Notes: a model not told the origin generated them from the sequence alone. A DNA stretch of 33,385 nt from Bacillota bacterium (GCA_025361765.1 JANYJS010000134.1:1-33385), one strand, 5' to 3'. Shown: positions 7,913 through 15,385, counted from the first letter of the stretch. Program-made: numbers and translations.

Positions 7913-8431
7913 ATGTCGGATTTTGCGGCTGCCTTTATTAGAAGAGACAGAACACTATTTTCACTGATCAATCAAAAACTTCGCTTTCGCTATTTTGACA
8001 TTTATTTTGGCCTGGTGACAAACCTAGGGTCGACAAAATTTATCATATTGATCGCCTGCCTTTTACTGTACATTCAGCCGGCAACAGGAGAACAGCTGGC
8101 GGCAAATTTACTTGTCAGCCAGATTATAATCCATGCCTTAAAAAGAATCATCAACAGACCCAGACCTTATGAGATTATGGATTGCAATCTCACGAAAAGT
8201 CCCCCAGAATGCATTTATTCATTTCCTTCAGGTCATTCCGGTGCATCTCTTTCGACATCGCTGGTGCTAGCAGCGGCTTTTCCGGGACTATCTCTCATAC
8301 TGATATTTCTGACATTCTCAGTGTGCCTTTCACGCATATATTTAGGCTACCATTTTGCATCGGACGTGGCGGCAGGGCTTCTGATTTCCTACCTGACTTT
8401 TCAATTTTTCCCGGTCTCTATTCTCTTTTAA
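7913..8431 (+). CDS. PAP2 family membrane phosphatase
   Basis: 172-residue integral membrane phosphatase of the PAP2/PgpB superfamily, which hydrolyses lipid phosphates such as undecaprenyl pyrophosphate or phosphatidic acid. All three signature motifs are intact: Lys77-x6-Arg84-Pro85 (in KRIINRPRP), PSGHS at 105-109, and Ser140-Arg141-x5-His147-x3-Asp151. Several hydrophobic segments flank them (about 40-55, 62-78, 112-135, 152-168). ATG 7913 is preferred over TTG 7898 because AAAGGAG at 7901-7907 precedes it. It follows a Pho box and lies 48 bp before a response regulator, so phosphate recovery from lipids is a plausible role. The actual substrate cannot be told. Confidence 0.9.
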   Translation: MSDFAAAFIRRDRTLFSLINQKLRFRYFDIYFGLVTNLGSTKFIILIACLLLYIQPATGEQLAANLLVSQIIIHALKRIINRPRPYEIMDCNLTKSPPECIYSFPSGHSGASLSTSLVLAAAFPGLSLILIFLTFSVCLSRIYLGYHFASDVAAGLLISYLTFQFFPVSILF

Positions 8432-8479
8432 AATGAGAAGACCAAACGGAAAAGGTATTACCTTAGAAAGGGGATTTTT

Positions 8480-9175
8480 ATGTCGAAAATACTTGTTGTA
8501 GATGATGAACAAAATATAATTGAATTGGTCACCTTCAATCTCAAGGCCGCGGGATATGAAACGATTAGTGCAGAGGATGGGAGAAAGGGACTGCTTCTTG
8601 CCGTCGAGAAAAAACCAGACCTAATACTGCTTGACTTAATGCTGCCAGGGATGAATGGTCTTGACGTTTGTAGGGCGCTTAGAAATGAATACCAAATTAA
8701 AACGCCGATCATAATGCTGACGGCAAGGGCGGATGAAATAGACAAAGTTTTAGGTCTTGAATTAGGGGCAGATGATTATATGACTAAACCTTTCAGTATT
8801 CGTGAGCTTATGGCAAGAATAAAAGCAGCCCTGCGAAGAACTGAATCGATAGAAGCATTTGAGGAGAAAGATCGGTCGTCATCGCTTCGCATTCTTGAGG
8901 CGGGTGATCTGACCATGGATATCGATAAGCATGAGGTTTATATCAAAGACCGTCTGGTATCCCTCACATATAAAGAATTTGAGGTTTTAAAAACACTTCT
9001 CCAATATAAAAGAAAGGTGATCACAAGAGACTATCTGCTGAATCACGTGTGGGGCTTTGATCATATTGGGGAAACAAGAACTGTAGATGTCCATGTACGA
9101 TATCTGAGAAAAAAACTCGGGATAGAAAATGAAATCATACAGACTATTAGGGGTATAGGCTATAAAATTCAGTAG
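8480..9175 (+). CDS. OmpR/PhoB-family response regulator, no partner kinase adjacent
   Basis: 231-residue two-domain regulator. The receiver (1-120) has the acidic pair Asp8-Asp9, phospho-acceptor Asp52, Thr81 and Lys103. The C-terminal winged helix (about 130-231) ends with the typical TRTVDVHVRYLRKKLG and TIRGIGYKI segments. A histidine kinase gene normally follows such a gene, but here the next gene is the convergent pstS, so the kinase must be elsewhere. Position between two Pho boxes and beside pstS suggests a PhoP/PhoB function, which I infer rather than see. ATG 8480 follows AAAGGGG. A palindromic terminator lies at 9245-9275. Confidence 0.93.
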   Translation: MSKILVVDDEQNIIELVTFNLKAAGYETISAEDGRKGLLLAVEKKPDLILLDLMLPGMNGLDVCRALRNEYQIKTPIIMLTARADEIDKVLGLELGADDYMTKPFSIRELMARIKAALRRTESIEAFEEKDRSSSLRILEAGDLTMDIDKHEVYIKDRLVSLTYKEFEVLKTLLQYKRKVITRDYLLNHVWGFDHIGETRTVDVHVRYLRKKLGIENEIIQTIRGIGYKIQ

Positions 9176-9234
9176 TATTTAGGGTGTTGTCTTTTTGTCA
9201 CTTATTTAAATGGAAAGGTAACATCCAATCGGAT

Positions 9235-9275
9235 ATCAAAAAACAGAATAAGCGAGCAAATTGCTCGCTTATTCT
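9235..9275 (-). terminator. Strong terminator between response regulator and pstS
   Basis: A near-perfect 15-bp palindrome (9245-9259 with 9261-9275, AGAATAAGCGAGCAA and its complement) lies between the convergent genes. On the minus strand it is followed by GTTTTTTG, so it clearly terminates pstS; on the plus strand the tail is weak, but the stem could also stop regulator transcripts. Confidence 0.8.
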
Positions 9276-9291
9276 TATAACTAGATAAGTT

Positions 9292-10479
9292 TTATTTGCT
9301 TAGGATTGATATAAAATCTCTAGCAACAATCTTTTGTGCTTCAGCTCTCATAACCCAGTTTAAATAGGTTTGTGTTACAACTGATTCAGTGCCATGAGTG
9401 ACATACAGGAATGGTCTTGAAATTTTATAGGTTTTGTTGATGATATTTGCCTCTGTGCATGCTACGCCATCTACAGTCAATACTTTTACTGAACTGTCTA
9501 AAGACCCTAACGAGATATATCCAATTGAATCAGGAGTATTTTTAACAGTCTGTAGCACAGCTCCTGTAGAAGGTTGCACGATTGCATTAACTGTTGTCAT
9601 ATCTTTTTTTGTACTATCAAGAACCTTTGTCAATTCGGTGAAAGCGCCTCTTGTTCCTGAACCAGCTTCTCTGGATACTACGACTATTGGTTTGTCACTT
9701 CCCCCAATGTCTTTCCAATTTTTGGCTTCGCCAATATATATTTTTCTTATTTGATCCATTGTCAGACCTGAAACGTTAACGTCCTTATTAACGATAACGG
9801 CAACACCGTCTTTAGCAAAATCGAATTGGGTAAATCCGGCTTCGGCAGCGCTCAATTCTCTCGATGAAGCACCTATATCGCAGGTCCCGCTAAGAGCAGC
9901 TGCAATGCCGACGCCGCTTCCACCACCCTGAACTTCAACATTAACGCCTGGATATTGTTTCATAAACACAGCAGCTAATTCATCAGATAAGGGTTGTGAA
10001 GATGTTGAGCCGGCAATGACAATTTTACCTGACAATTTGGCAATATTGACTTTGAGGCTGCCAGAACTGTCTGTTGAAGTTGATACGCCGAGTCCAAGGG
10101 CTTCGGCAATATATCTTGCCGGCACATAAGCTCTTCCATCTTTGATCATGGCCTGGGTATCCATTTTTATGGTGCCATTGGTATTTTTAAGTTCAGACAT
10201 TCCGATTTTAATAACAACTGTTCCATCAATTGTAGCTGTTTGAGATGCAGCATTCCATGAAACGGACTTGCCAAGGCTGGTTGCCAATACTCTGACAGGC
10301 ACCTGAGTCCTGTTTGCAGCGTCAATAAATATTGCACCATCTGCAGCTTTAGAAGTAATTGTTTTCCCTTCAACTGTCAAAGCCACTTTTGCAGCGGCAA
10401 ACGAAGAAACGGTAAGACTCCCGAATATCATTGCCGCAACCATAGTAAGTGTCAAAGCCTTTTTAATAGTACTATTCAT
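9292..10479 (-). CDS. pstS: PstS-like phosphate-binding protein with N-terminal copper-amine-oxidase-like stalk domain
   Basis: 395 residues. A Sec signal peptide (1 to about 29, with KK then a hydrophobic core, ending SSFAAA) has no lipobox Cys, unlike the lipoprotein PstS usual in Gram-positives. Residues about 32-148 form a copper-amine-oxidase N-like (stalk) repeat: TQVPVRVLATSLGKSVSW and its partner AYVPARYIAEALGLGV. The rest is a periplasmic-binding fold with phosphate-loop segments GSTSSQPL (157-164), GGGSGVGI (185-192) and SREAGSGTRGAF. The start at 10479 follows AGGAGG. It probably captures phosphate while held at the wall or surface by the stalk, which is inference. Five Pho-box repeats upstream indicate phosphate control. 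It is a diverged paralogue of the pstS at the window's left edge. Confidence 0.93.
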   Translation of the reverse strand: MNSTIKKALTLTMVAAMIFGSLTVSSFAAAKVALTVEGKTITSKAADGAIFIDAANRTQVPVRVLATSLGKSVSWNAASQTATIDGTVVIKIGMSELKNTNGTIKMDTQAMIKDGRAYVPARYIAEALGLGVSTSTDSSGSLKVNIAKLSGKIVIAGSTSSQPLSDELAAVFMKQYPGVNVEVQGGGSGVGIAAALSGTCDIGASSRELSAAEAGFTQFDFAKDGVAVIVNKDVNVSGLTMDQIRKIYIGEAKNWKDIGGSDKPIVVVSREAGSGTRGAFTELTKVLDSTKKDMTTVNAIVQPSTGAVLQTVKNTPDSIGYISLGSLDSSVKVLTVDGVACTEANIINKTYKISRPFLYVTHGTESVVTQTYLNWVMRAEAQKIVARDFISILSK

Positions 10480-10504
10480 TTCTTTTCCTCCTATGATTTT
10501 AATA

Positions 10505-10530
10505 GTTATATGATTTTTTACTCATATAAC
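10505..10530 (-). promoter_or_regulatory. 9-bp inverted repeat between Pho box and pstS start
   Basis: GTTATATGA (10505-10513) and TCATATAAC (10522-10530) are perfect complements around an 8-nt T-rich loop, 26 bp upstream of the pstS start codon. If transcription starts upstream it forms a 5' mRNA hairpin; alternatively its outer half contains the TATATG -10 hexamer that would serve the Pho box. Confidence 0.5.
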
Positions 10531-10548
10531 TACATAGTAAACGTCCGT

Positions 10549-10598
10549 TGTTAACATTGAATCAATTAAACGTTAAACCCAAGTAAAGATTTAGTTAA
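10549..10598 (-). promoter_or_regulatory. Pho box: five half-sites at 11-bp spacing upstream of pstS
   Basis: Read on the minus strand, TTAACT (10598-10593), TTTACT (10587-10582), TTAACG (10576-10571), TTGATT (10565-10560) and TTAACA (10554-10549) recur at exactly 11 bp. Four of five match TTNAC; the fourth is degenerate. This is the expected array for PhoP/PhoB dimers and lies 70-119 bp before the pstS start. Confidence 0.8.
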
Positions 10599-10696
10599 AT
10601 TAATGGTTTGTTGTTTGTTGTTTTTAGTTATAAGGATAAAAGAGGGGTTAAAAAATAAAAATTGCTCTTTACTTTTGCAAAAAACAGCAAAAACGA

Positions 10697-10732
10697 CAAA
10701 CAAAAAGCAACCACTAGTTAGAGTTGCCTTTT
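10697..10732 (-). terminator. Candidate terminator for the MFS gene
   Basis: On the minus strand AAAAGGCAAC and GTTGCTTTTT (plus-strand positions 10723-10732 and 10702-10711) pair with one G-U over an 11-nt loop and run into TTTTTGTTTG. It is about 200 bp past the MFS stop. The rest of 10599-10937 holds only the 25-bp repeats and no supported gene. Confidence 0.5.
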
Positions 10733-10862
10733 GAACGTCATGAAGGAGTTCATTTATATAAAATGCATATTGCATCACTTGTTGCTTAATAACTTATGGT
10801 CTAATAATAACAAGCGGATATGAATAAGATGTGAACGAATTATTAACATTTCGCCAGAAATT

Positions 10863-10937
10863 ATTAAATTGTGAGCGATTGAAAAATATTAAATTGTGAA
10901 TCGATAGAAAATATTAAATTGCAAATTATAAAAAGCA
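10863..10937. repeat. Three tandem 25-bp AT-rich repeats just after the MFS gene
   Basis: ATTAAATTGTGA begins at 10863 and 10888, and ATTAAATTGCAA at 10913: exactly 25-bp period. The first two units differ at a few positions after the shared 12-mer, and the third is more diverged. The array abuts the MFS stop codon (10938). Confidence 0.75.
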
Positions 10938-12140
10938 CTAATCCTGATGCCCATGATCTCCATGAAATTTCATGTAAAAAATAACCATGAGGACAGCAGC
11001 AATTAAGGCCATACCTGAACCATAATAAAATGGAATGCTGTTGTTCACTTGATCATAAAGAAGGCCTGCAATAAGACTTGCGGGAAGAAGCGTCACCCCC
11101 ACGATGCAGTTATATAAGCCAAGGCCGGTGCCTCTTTTATCCCTTGGAACAAGATCGGCGGCCAAAGCCTTTTGAACCCCATCGGTTGCAGCGTTATAGA
11201 GGCCATATAAAGCAAAAAGCATAATCATCGCCATACTGCTGTTTGCACTTCCAAACCCGAAATATACCACGGCATAAAGTATGTAGCCAAAAATAATCAG
11301 CCGCTCTCTTCCTATTTTGTCGGACAGCATACCTGCGGGAACTGCAAAAAGAGCTGATACGGTGTTAAATAGCATATAAATGATAGGGATTAGCGCTGCT
11401 TCAATTCCGATGTCGCTGGCTTTGACCAAAAGTAATGCATCAGTGGAGTTCCCCATGGTAAATATAAAAACAATGCCCAAATAAGCATAGTATCTCTTGG
11501 AGAAGTCTTTTAGTTTAATTTTGCCAAGTGGAGGAATTTTTTTAGCCTTTGCTTCCTTAACGAAAAAGATCACAGTAACCAGTCCGAATATCCCAGGAAT
11601 GGCTGCAAATAGGAACACGAGGTGATAATCACTTTTATATAGAAAAAGAATACCTGCAGCCAAAAGAGGTCCTATTATAGCGCCGCTATTGTCCATAGCC
11701 TTGTGAAAGCCAAAACCTTTGCCTCTCGCTTTTGTTTCTACAGAAGATGCTATGAGACTATCTCTTGGTGCCGTCCTGATTCCTTTGCCAATTCTTTCGG
11801 TAAACCTTATGGCTAGAACCTGAAGAGGCGTTGTAGCGATAGAAAACAGCGGGGACAAAAGAGCTGTAACTGCATAGCCAGCAATCATGAAAGGCTTATT
11901 TTTTCTTATTTTGTCACTCCACCATCCTGAAAGTGCTTTAATAATCGACGCTGTGCTTTCTGCAATCCCTTCAATCAACGAAAGCTCTGTTTTTGAAGCT
12001 CCTAGGGAAATTAGAAATAATGGCATGACCGCATATATCATTTTGGTAGCTGTATCCATAAAGAAACTTGTCAGTCCGATAAAAAAGATATTGTTTTCAA
12101 TCCCTAAAATTTTGTCACTTGATTTTTTGCGTTTTTTCAT
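10938..12140 (-). CDS. MFS transporter
   Basis: 400-residue polytopic protein with about twelve hydrophobic segments, typical of the major facilitator superfamily. The first half has the loop signature GWWSDKIRKNKP (the MFS motif A region), followed by GKGIRTAPRDSLIASS and a matching GMLSDKIGRERLI in the second half. The family includes efflux and uptake carriers; substrate unknown. ATG 12140 is favoured over a longer form from 12203 because AGAGGTGA precedes it and the longer N-terminus is not membrane-like. The C-terminus ends in a short His-rich tail (HGDHGHQD), which is unusual and could bind a metal. It is monocistronic, with neighbours convergent or divergent. Confidence 0.9.
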   Translation of the reverse strand: MKKRKKSSDKILGIENNIFFIGLTSFFMDTATKMIYAVMPLFLISLGASKTELSLIEGIAESTASIIKALSGWWSDKIRKNKPFMIAGYAVTALLSPLFSIATTPLQVLAIRFTERIGKGIRTAPRDSLIASSVETKARGKGFGFHKAMDNSGAIIGPLLAAGILFLYKSDYHLVFLFAAIPGIFGLVTVIFFVKEAKAKKIPPLGKIKLKDFSKRYYAYLGIVFIFTMGNSTDALLLVKASDIGIEAALIPIIYMLFNTVSALFAVPAGMLSDKIGRERLIIFGYILYAVVYFGFGSANSSMAMIMLFALYGLYNAATDGVQKALAADLVPRDKRGTGLGLYNCIVGVTLLPASLIAGLLYDQVNNSIPFYYGSGMALIAAVLMVIFYMKFHGDHGHQD

Positions 12141-12338
12141 TCGAATCACCTCTGGAAAATGCTTCCACGCCGAATTTATGAAATATTTGTAGAAGCCAAG
12201 CACCGATTGTACAAATCAATTTTAACATAAAGTAACGTTTTTCTGACAGAAAAATTGAAATACATCAATGTTATTTTAGAAATAAATTAATGTTAGTTCC
12301 CAGAATTTATGGCTCTAAGGTAGCGAAAGCTTCAGCGG

Positions 12339-12366
12339 TTGACATTCAGTGCTAGAGTAATAAAAT
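12339..12366 (+). promoter_or_regulatory. Sigma-A-type promoter of the VOC gene
   Basis: TTGACA (12339-12344), a 16-bp spacer and TAAAAT (12361-12366) lie 59 bp before the start at 12425. Confidence 0.6.
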
Positions 12367-12424
12367 TATTCCACAAGTCAAAATCACAGAGAAGGTATCG
12401 TTCAATTTGATAGGAGGTAATCAA

Positions 12425-12805
12425 ATGTCAGTAGTAGCGTATATTAATTTTAAGGGCAATTGCAGCGAGGCATTAGATTTTTATTCCGAAGCATTTAAAG
12501 CCGATAAATCTCAAGTCGTGAAATGGGGAGATGCTCCCGCTGATCCCAATTTTGTGCTCCCAAAATCTGCAAAAGACCTTGTCATGCATGCCTACATGAA
12601 AATTTGCGGTGGAGAAGTCATGTTCGCCGATGTCCCGCCGATGATGTCGGTTATGATTGGAGACAATATTAGTTTACTAGTCCAATCAAAAAATATTGAT
12701 GAACTCAAATCCTATTTTAGCAAAATGAAAGAGGGAGGAACCATGATCATGGACCTGAAGGAAACAAAAAACAGACATCTCTTTATGGGATGTCTGTCAG
12801 TCTGA
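12425..12805 (+). pseudogene. VOC/PhnB-like protein lacking its C-terminus
   Basis: 126 residues beginning with the PhnB-type glyoxalase-fold pattern VVAYINFKGNCSEALDFYSEAF, followed by MHAYMKICGGEVMFADVPP and a C-terminal KMKEGGTMIMDLKET. Members normally continue for about 20 residues as (F/W)(W)-x-GMVxDxFGxxW; here the frame instead reads KNRHLFMGCLSV and stops. The divergent tail coincides exactly with a hairpin that acts as terminator for a minus-strand small gene, so the 3' end seems to have been replaced. The start is ATG 12425 after AGGAGG. Promoter and RBS are intact, so a shortened product may still be made. Function of the intact family here is unknown. Confidence 0.65.
12765..12797 (-). 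terminator. Terminator of the 31-codon miniprotein gene
   Basis: Perfect 9-bp stem ACAGACATC (12771-12779) and GATGTCTGT (12789-12797), followed on the minus strand by TTTTTTG. It is 55 bp downstream of the small ORF and overlaps the truncated end of the VOC gene. Confidence 0.65.
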
Positions 12806-12851
12806 ACAGCTTGATTTGATAACAGCTTGTATATTAGGAGAAAAATTTTAT

Positions 12852-12947
12852 TTATATACCCTTGAGCATCGTATGGATGCAATCAGCGAGTGCTTGTCCA
12901 TGTAGGCCACATGAATGAATGCAGTTTGCTAAAACAAGTCCAGTCAT
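12852..12947 (-). CDS. 31-residue Cys/His-rich miniprotein
   Basis: ATG at 12947 follows GAGGAGGTG with 6-bp spacing, one of the best ribosome sites in the window, and the frame closes with TAA at 12854-12852. A rho-independent terminator on the same strand lies 55 bp beyond. The product has Cys9, His11, Cys13, His16, Cys23 and His25, with CIH repeated at 9-11 and 23-25 inside the similar segments NCIHS and DCIHT. That spacing could bind a metal ion. There is no signal peptide. I do not recognise the family and cannot exclude a regulatory RNA with a chance frame, but RBS plus terminator argue for a real gene. Confidence 0.6.
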   Translation of the reverse strand: MTGLVLANCIHSCGLHGQALADCIHTMLKGI

Positions 12948-13069
12948 TTTTATCACCTCCTCATCTTTCTATATTCACAATATAACCGCACAATGTGTAG
13001 ATATTATGAAGAAAATAAGTTTTTAATTTAAATAAGAGAAAAAACAATATGCAGATCAGAGGTATTCTT

Positions 13070-13219
13070 ATGATTGCTGTATCCGTAAAAGTTGAAGGAA
13101 TTATGGAAGCTAAAGATGAGAGTTTCGATTTTGATTTTGAAGGTTTATATACAAAAATTGCTCCACTCCTTGGATCAGTTGGTGGTATATGTGTAATAAC
13201 AAAAATCTTCTTTCCTTAG
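13070..13219 (+). other. Possible 49-codon gene remnant
   Basis: An ATG at 13070 after AGAGGT opens 49 codons to TAG at 13217-13219. The first ~35 residues (with EAKDESFDFDFEG) look protein-like, but the last ~12 run antisense through the metallophosphoesterase relic, so the frame is probably a truncated gene joined to unrelated DNA. An in-frame ATG at 13049 lacks a good ribosome site. Function unknown; expression doubtful. Confidence 0.25.
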
Positions 13220-13631
13220 AGCTTTGATTAAATCACTTTCAAGCCAAATGTACTGCTCGTTGGAAATGGATTTTATTTCTGCCCATCCCGGGGAAGAACC
13301 CAAAAAAACAAAATGGCTGTCCTGGAAATCAAAGGAATAATATGCCGGTCCATATAGCTCAGTGTATATACTTCGACCATTCCTGCGAATATCGTGATTG
13401 CCCAAATATATCATATACATCTCGATTATCTCCGAGGATTACATATTTATATTTACCAGAGCCATCCTTGTCAGTTGGCTGAGTGGGATTTATTTCCAAG
13501 CTTTCGCCAAATTTAATGGGAATTTCAAATTTCAAAGCATTAACCTTAATCTTGGCAATTGAAAAATCAGCTTTTGCGATACTCTGTGCATAAAGATCAG
13601 GATTTATATTTTCTATTACAAAGGGAAGCAT
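13175..13631 (-). pseudogene. Metallophosphoesterase relic (frameshift, internal deletion, truncated)
   Basis: Two overlapping minus-strand frames together resemble a calcineurin-like phosphoesterase. The frame at 13631-13359 carries a first metal motif-like YVILGDNRD, and the frame at 13420-13175 carries YLGNHDIRRNG, YYSFDFQDSHFVFLGSS and QYIWLESDL. In an intact enzyme some 60 or more residues, including the GDxx(D/H) motif, lie between these blocks; here they are nearly adjacent and in different frames. The C-terminus with the last His motifs is also missing. No functional enzyme can result. With the clipped VOC gene it marks a locally decaying segment. Confidence 0.75.
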
Positions 13632-13857
13632 GGACGTAATTTTACCTGAGATTTTTATTTCTAGAAAAGAGACAGGGCTCTAATTTTATTCCCATGCCGT
13701 TTACCTGTTTATTTACTTAAATGAATTTTAATGTCTACTTAATATCTCAATTCAAATATTATTTATTCTGTTATGATGATATCATACAGGATCATCCGAT
13801 GATAATCATTTCAATATATAGAATTTTGTCCATATTAAAGCTGGAGGAGCAAATCGT
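13632..13857 (+). promoter_or_regulatory. Upstream region of the methyltransferase gene with -10-like element and palindrome
   Basis: A TATGAT at 13772-13777 could be a -10, with no strong -35. It overlaps the 10-bp palindrome ATGATATCAT (13776-13785), a possible operator. The ribosome site GGAGG is just before the ATG at 13858. Confidence 0.35.
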
Positions 13858-14883
13858 ATGGTAAAGAAGAGTATGACACCTTATGAACGTGTCATGAATA
13901 GAATTGAGGGAAAGCCTGTTGATAAAATTCCAAACCTGAATATCGTAATGACTTTCGCTTCACAATATATAAATGTTTCCTATAGTAAATATGTTACAGA
14001 CTATAAATATCTGGTGGAAGGTAATATTAAGACCGCTGAGGCGTTCGGAATCGATGCAGTATCGGCAATAAGCGATTCGTGGAGAGAAGCCTCAGGTTTT
14101 GGCGCAAAAATAATTATCCCGAAAGATGATGTACCCTTTTGCAGAGAGCATTTGGTAACGGATTTGAGTCAAATAAAAAAAATGAAGTCTGTGGATCCGT
14201 TGTCAAGTGAAAGGATGCTGGATAGAGTCCGTGCAATAGAACTTTTTAAAAACGAAGTAAAAAATATCTATCCAATTATTGGCTGGGTAGAAGGGGCGTT
14301 AGCTGAGGCAACAGACCTTCGGGAGCTATCCTTAGTAATGATGGATTTAATCATAGAACCAGAGGCAATGATTGAGTTCTTTGAATTAATTTATACACAG
14401 CAGAAGGCATTTGCCAAGGTCCAAATCGAAGCTGGCGCTGACATCATTGGCGTTGGAAATGCAGCTGCCTCATTGATTGGTCCGAAATTCTACGAAAAAT
14501 TTTGTTTGGAATATGATCGAAGGATCATTCGGGATATACAATCTATGGGTGCAAAAGCAAAGCTCCATATCTGCGGAAATACTGAACCCATTCTAGGGCT
14601 TATTGCAAGGACGGAAGCCGATATTTTTGATGTTGACCACATGGTGGATCTTGGCAAAGCCGTGGAAGCTTTTAGAGGCACCAAGACTGTAGCAAATGGA
14701 AATCTTGATCCAGTTAGTGTTTTTCTTGAGCTCGACCCAAAGCAAGTCAGAGAAGCGACGAAGAAGTGCATTGAGCTTGGAGATGAACGTACCCTAATCT
14801 CCGGTGGCTGTGAAATTCCAAGAGCAACACCCCATGAAAACATGCTGGCGATGAATGAAGCATTATATACCCATAAAACTTGA
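13858..14883 (+). CDS. MtaA/CmuA-type methyltransferase of the uroporphyrinogen decarboxylase superfamily
   Basis: 341 residues with the URO-D TIM-barrel. It starts with MTPYERVMNRIEGKPVDKIP, the common N-terminus of corrinoid-linked members. It carries His237-x-Cys239 (in LHICGN) and Cys318 (in ISGGCEIP), the H-x-C...C zinc triad used by MtaA/MtbA enzymes to activate a thiol methyl acceptor. True uroporphyrinogen decarboxylase (HemE) lacks this triad, so a heme role is unlikely. No corrinoid protein or substrate-specific methyltransferase is nearby, so its partner is unknown. The ATG at 13858 follows GGAGG. A MarR regulator starts 70 bp downstream on the same strand. Confidence 0.85.
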   Translation: MVKKSMTPYERVMNRIEGKPVDKIPNLNIVMTFASQYINVSYSKYVTDYKYLVEGNIKTAEAFGIDAVSAISDSWREASGFGAKIIIPKDDVPFCREHLVTDLSQIKKMKSVDPLSSERMLDRVRAIELFKNEVKNIYPIIGWVEGALAEATDLRELSLVMMDLIIEPEAMIEFFELIYTQQKAFAKVQIEAGADIIGVGNAAASLIGPKFYEKFCLEYDRRIIRDIQSMGAKAKLHICGNTEPILGLIARTEADIFDVDHMVDLGKAVEAFRGTKTVANGNLDPVSVFLELDPKQVREATKKCIELGDERTLISGGCEIPRATPHENMLAMNEALYTHKT

Positions 14884-14953
14884 CCTAAAGGCAGGTATAT
14901 GTTAGTTTGAAACCGTAGAAAATATTTAAGAAGCTGGGCAGGATGGTGAAAAC

Positions 14954-15385
14954 ATGTCTTTCGATTTAAGCCAATGCATTGGATTTGTAACCGATACAGC
15001 AATAAAGAAAATTTCAGAGGATTTCAATAGACGACTTGAAAAGAAGGGGTCTACTAGAATCCAATGGGTTGCTTTATATTTTTTGAGCAAAGCTGAAAAG
15101 CCGATGAGGCAAAAGGAACTTGCCATTCTGATGAACATTCAGGATCCTACGCTTGCAAGGCTAGTGGATCGACTGGAACGAGATAATCTCATCAGCCGTA
15201 TTGAAAACAAGGCAGACAAACGCGAAAAATTTCTTGAGTTAACGAAAATAGGGCAGGAAAAAGTTAGCTCTTTAATGCCGGTTGGAGAACATTTCAGCAA
15301 TATTCTATTAGAAGATGTCTCAAAGCAGGAGCTAGACACATTTGAGATGGTTCTTTCAAAAATGCTTTGCAACATAAAAAAATAG
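14954..15385 (+). CDS. MarR family transcriptional regulator
   Basis: 143-residue winged-helix regulator. The DNA-binding core is PMRQKELAILMNIQDPTLARLVDRLERDNLISRIENKADKRE (quoted in part: recognition helix DPTLARLVDRLE, wing DKREKFLELT). Cys8 near the N-terminus sits roughly where OhrR-type MarR proteins keep a redox-sensing Cys, and a second Cys (140) is near the end; redox sensing is only a suggestion. It lies 70 bp after the methyltransferase, likely cotranscribed, and is followed by a terminator. An inverted repeat overlapping the next gene's promoter (15536-15556) is a good candidate operator. The ribosome site (GGATGG) is weak. Confidence 0.9.
   Translation: MSFDLSQCIGFVTDTAIKKISEDFNRRLEKKGSTRIQWVALYFLSKAEKPMRQKELAILMNIQDPTLARLVDRLERDNLISRIENKADKREKFLELTKIGQEKVSSLMPVGEHFSNILLEDVSKQELDTFEMVLSKMLCNIKK

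Noticed and set aside
10566..10778. 70-codon minus-strand frame
   Set aside because: No ribosome site; it overlaps the Pho box and the MFS terminator, so it is non-coding.
13858..14883. HemE (uroporphyrinogen decarboxylase) assignment
   Set aside because: The H-x-C...C zinc triad and N-terminus fit MtaA/CmuA-type methyltransferases, and no heme genes are near.
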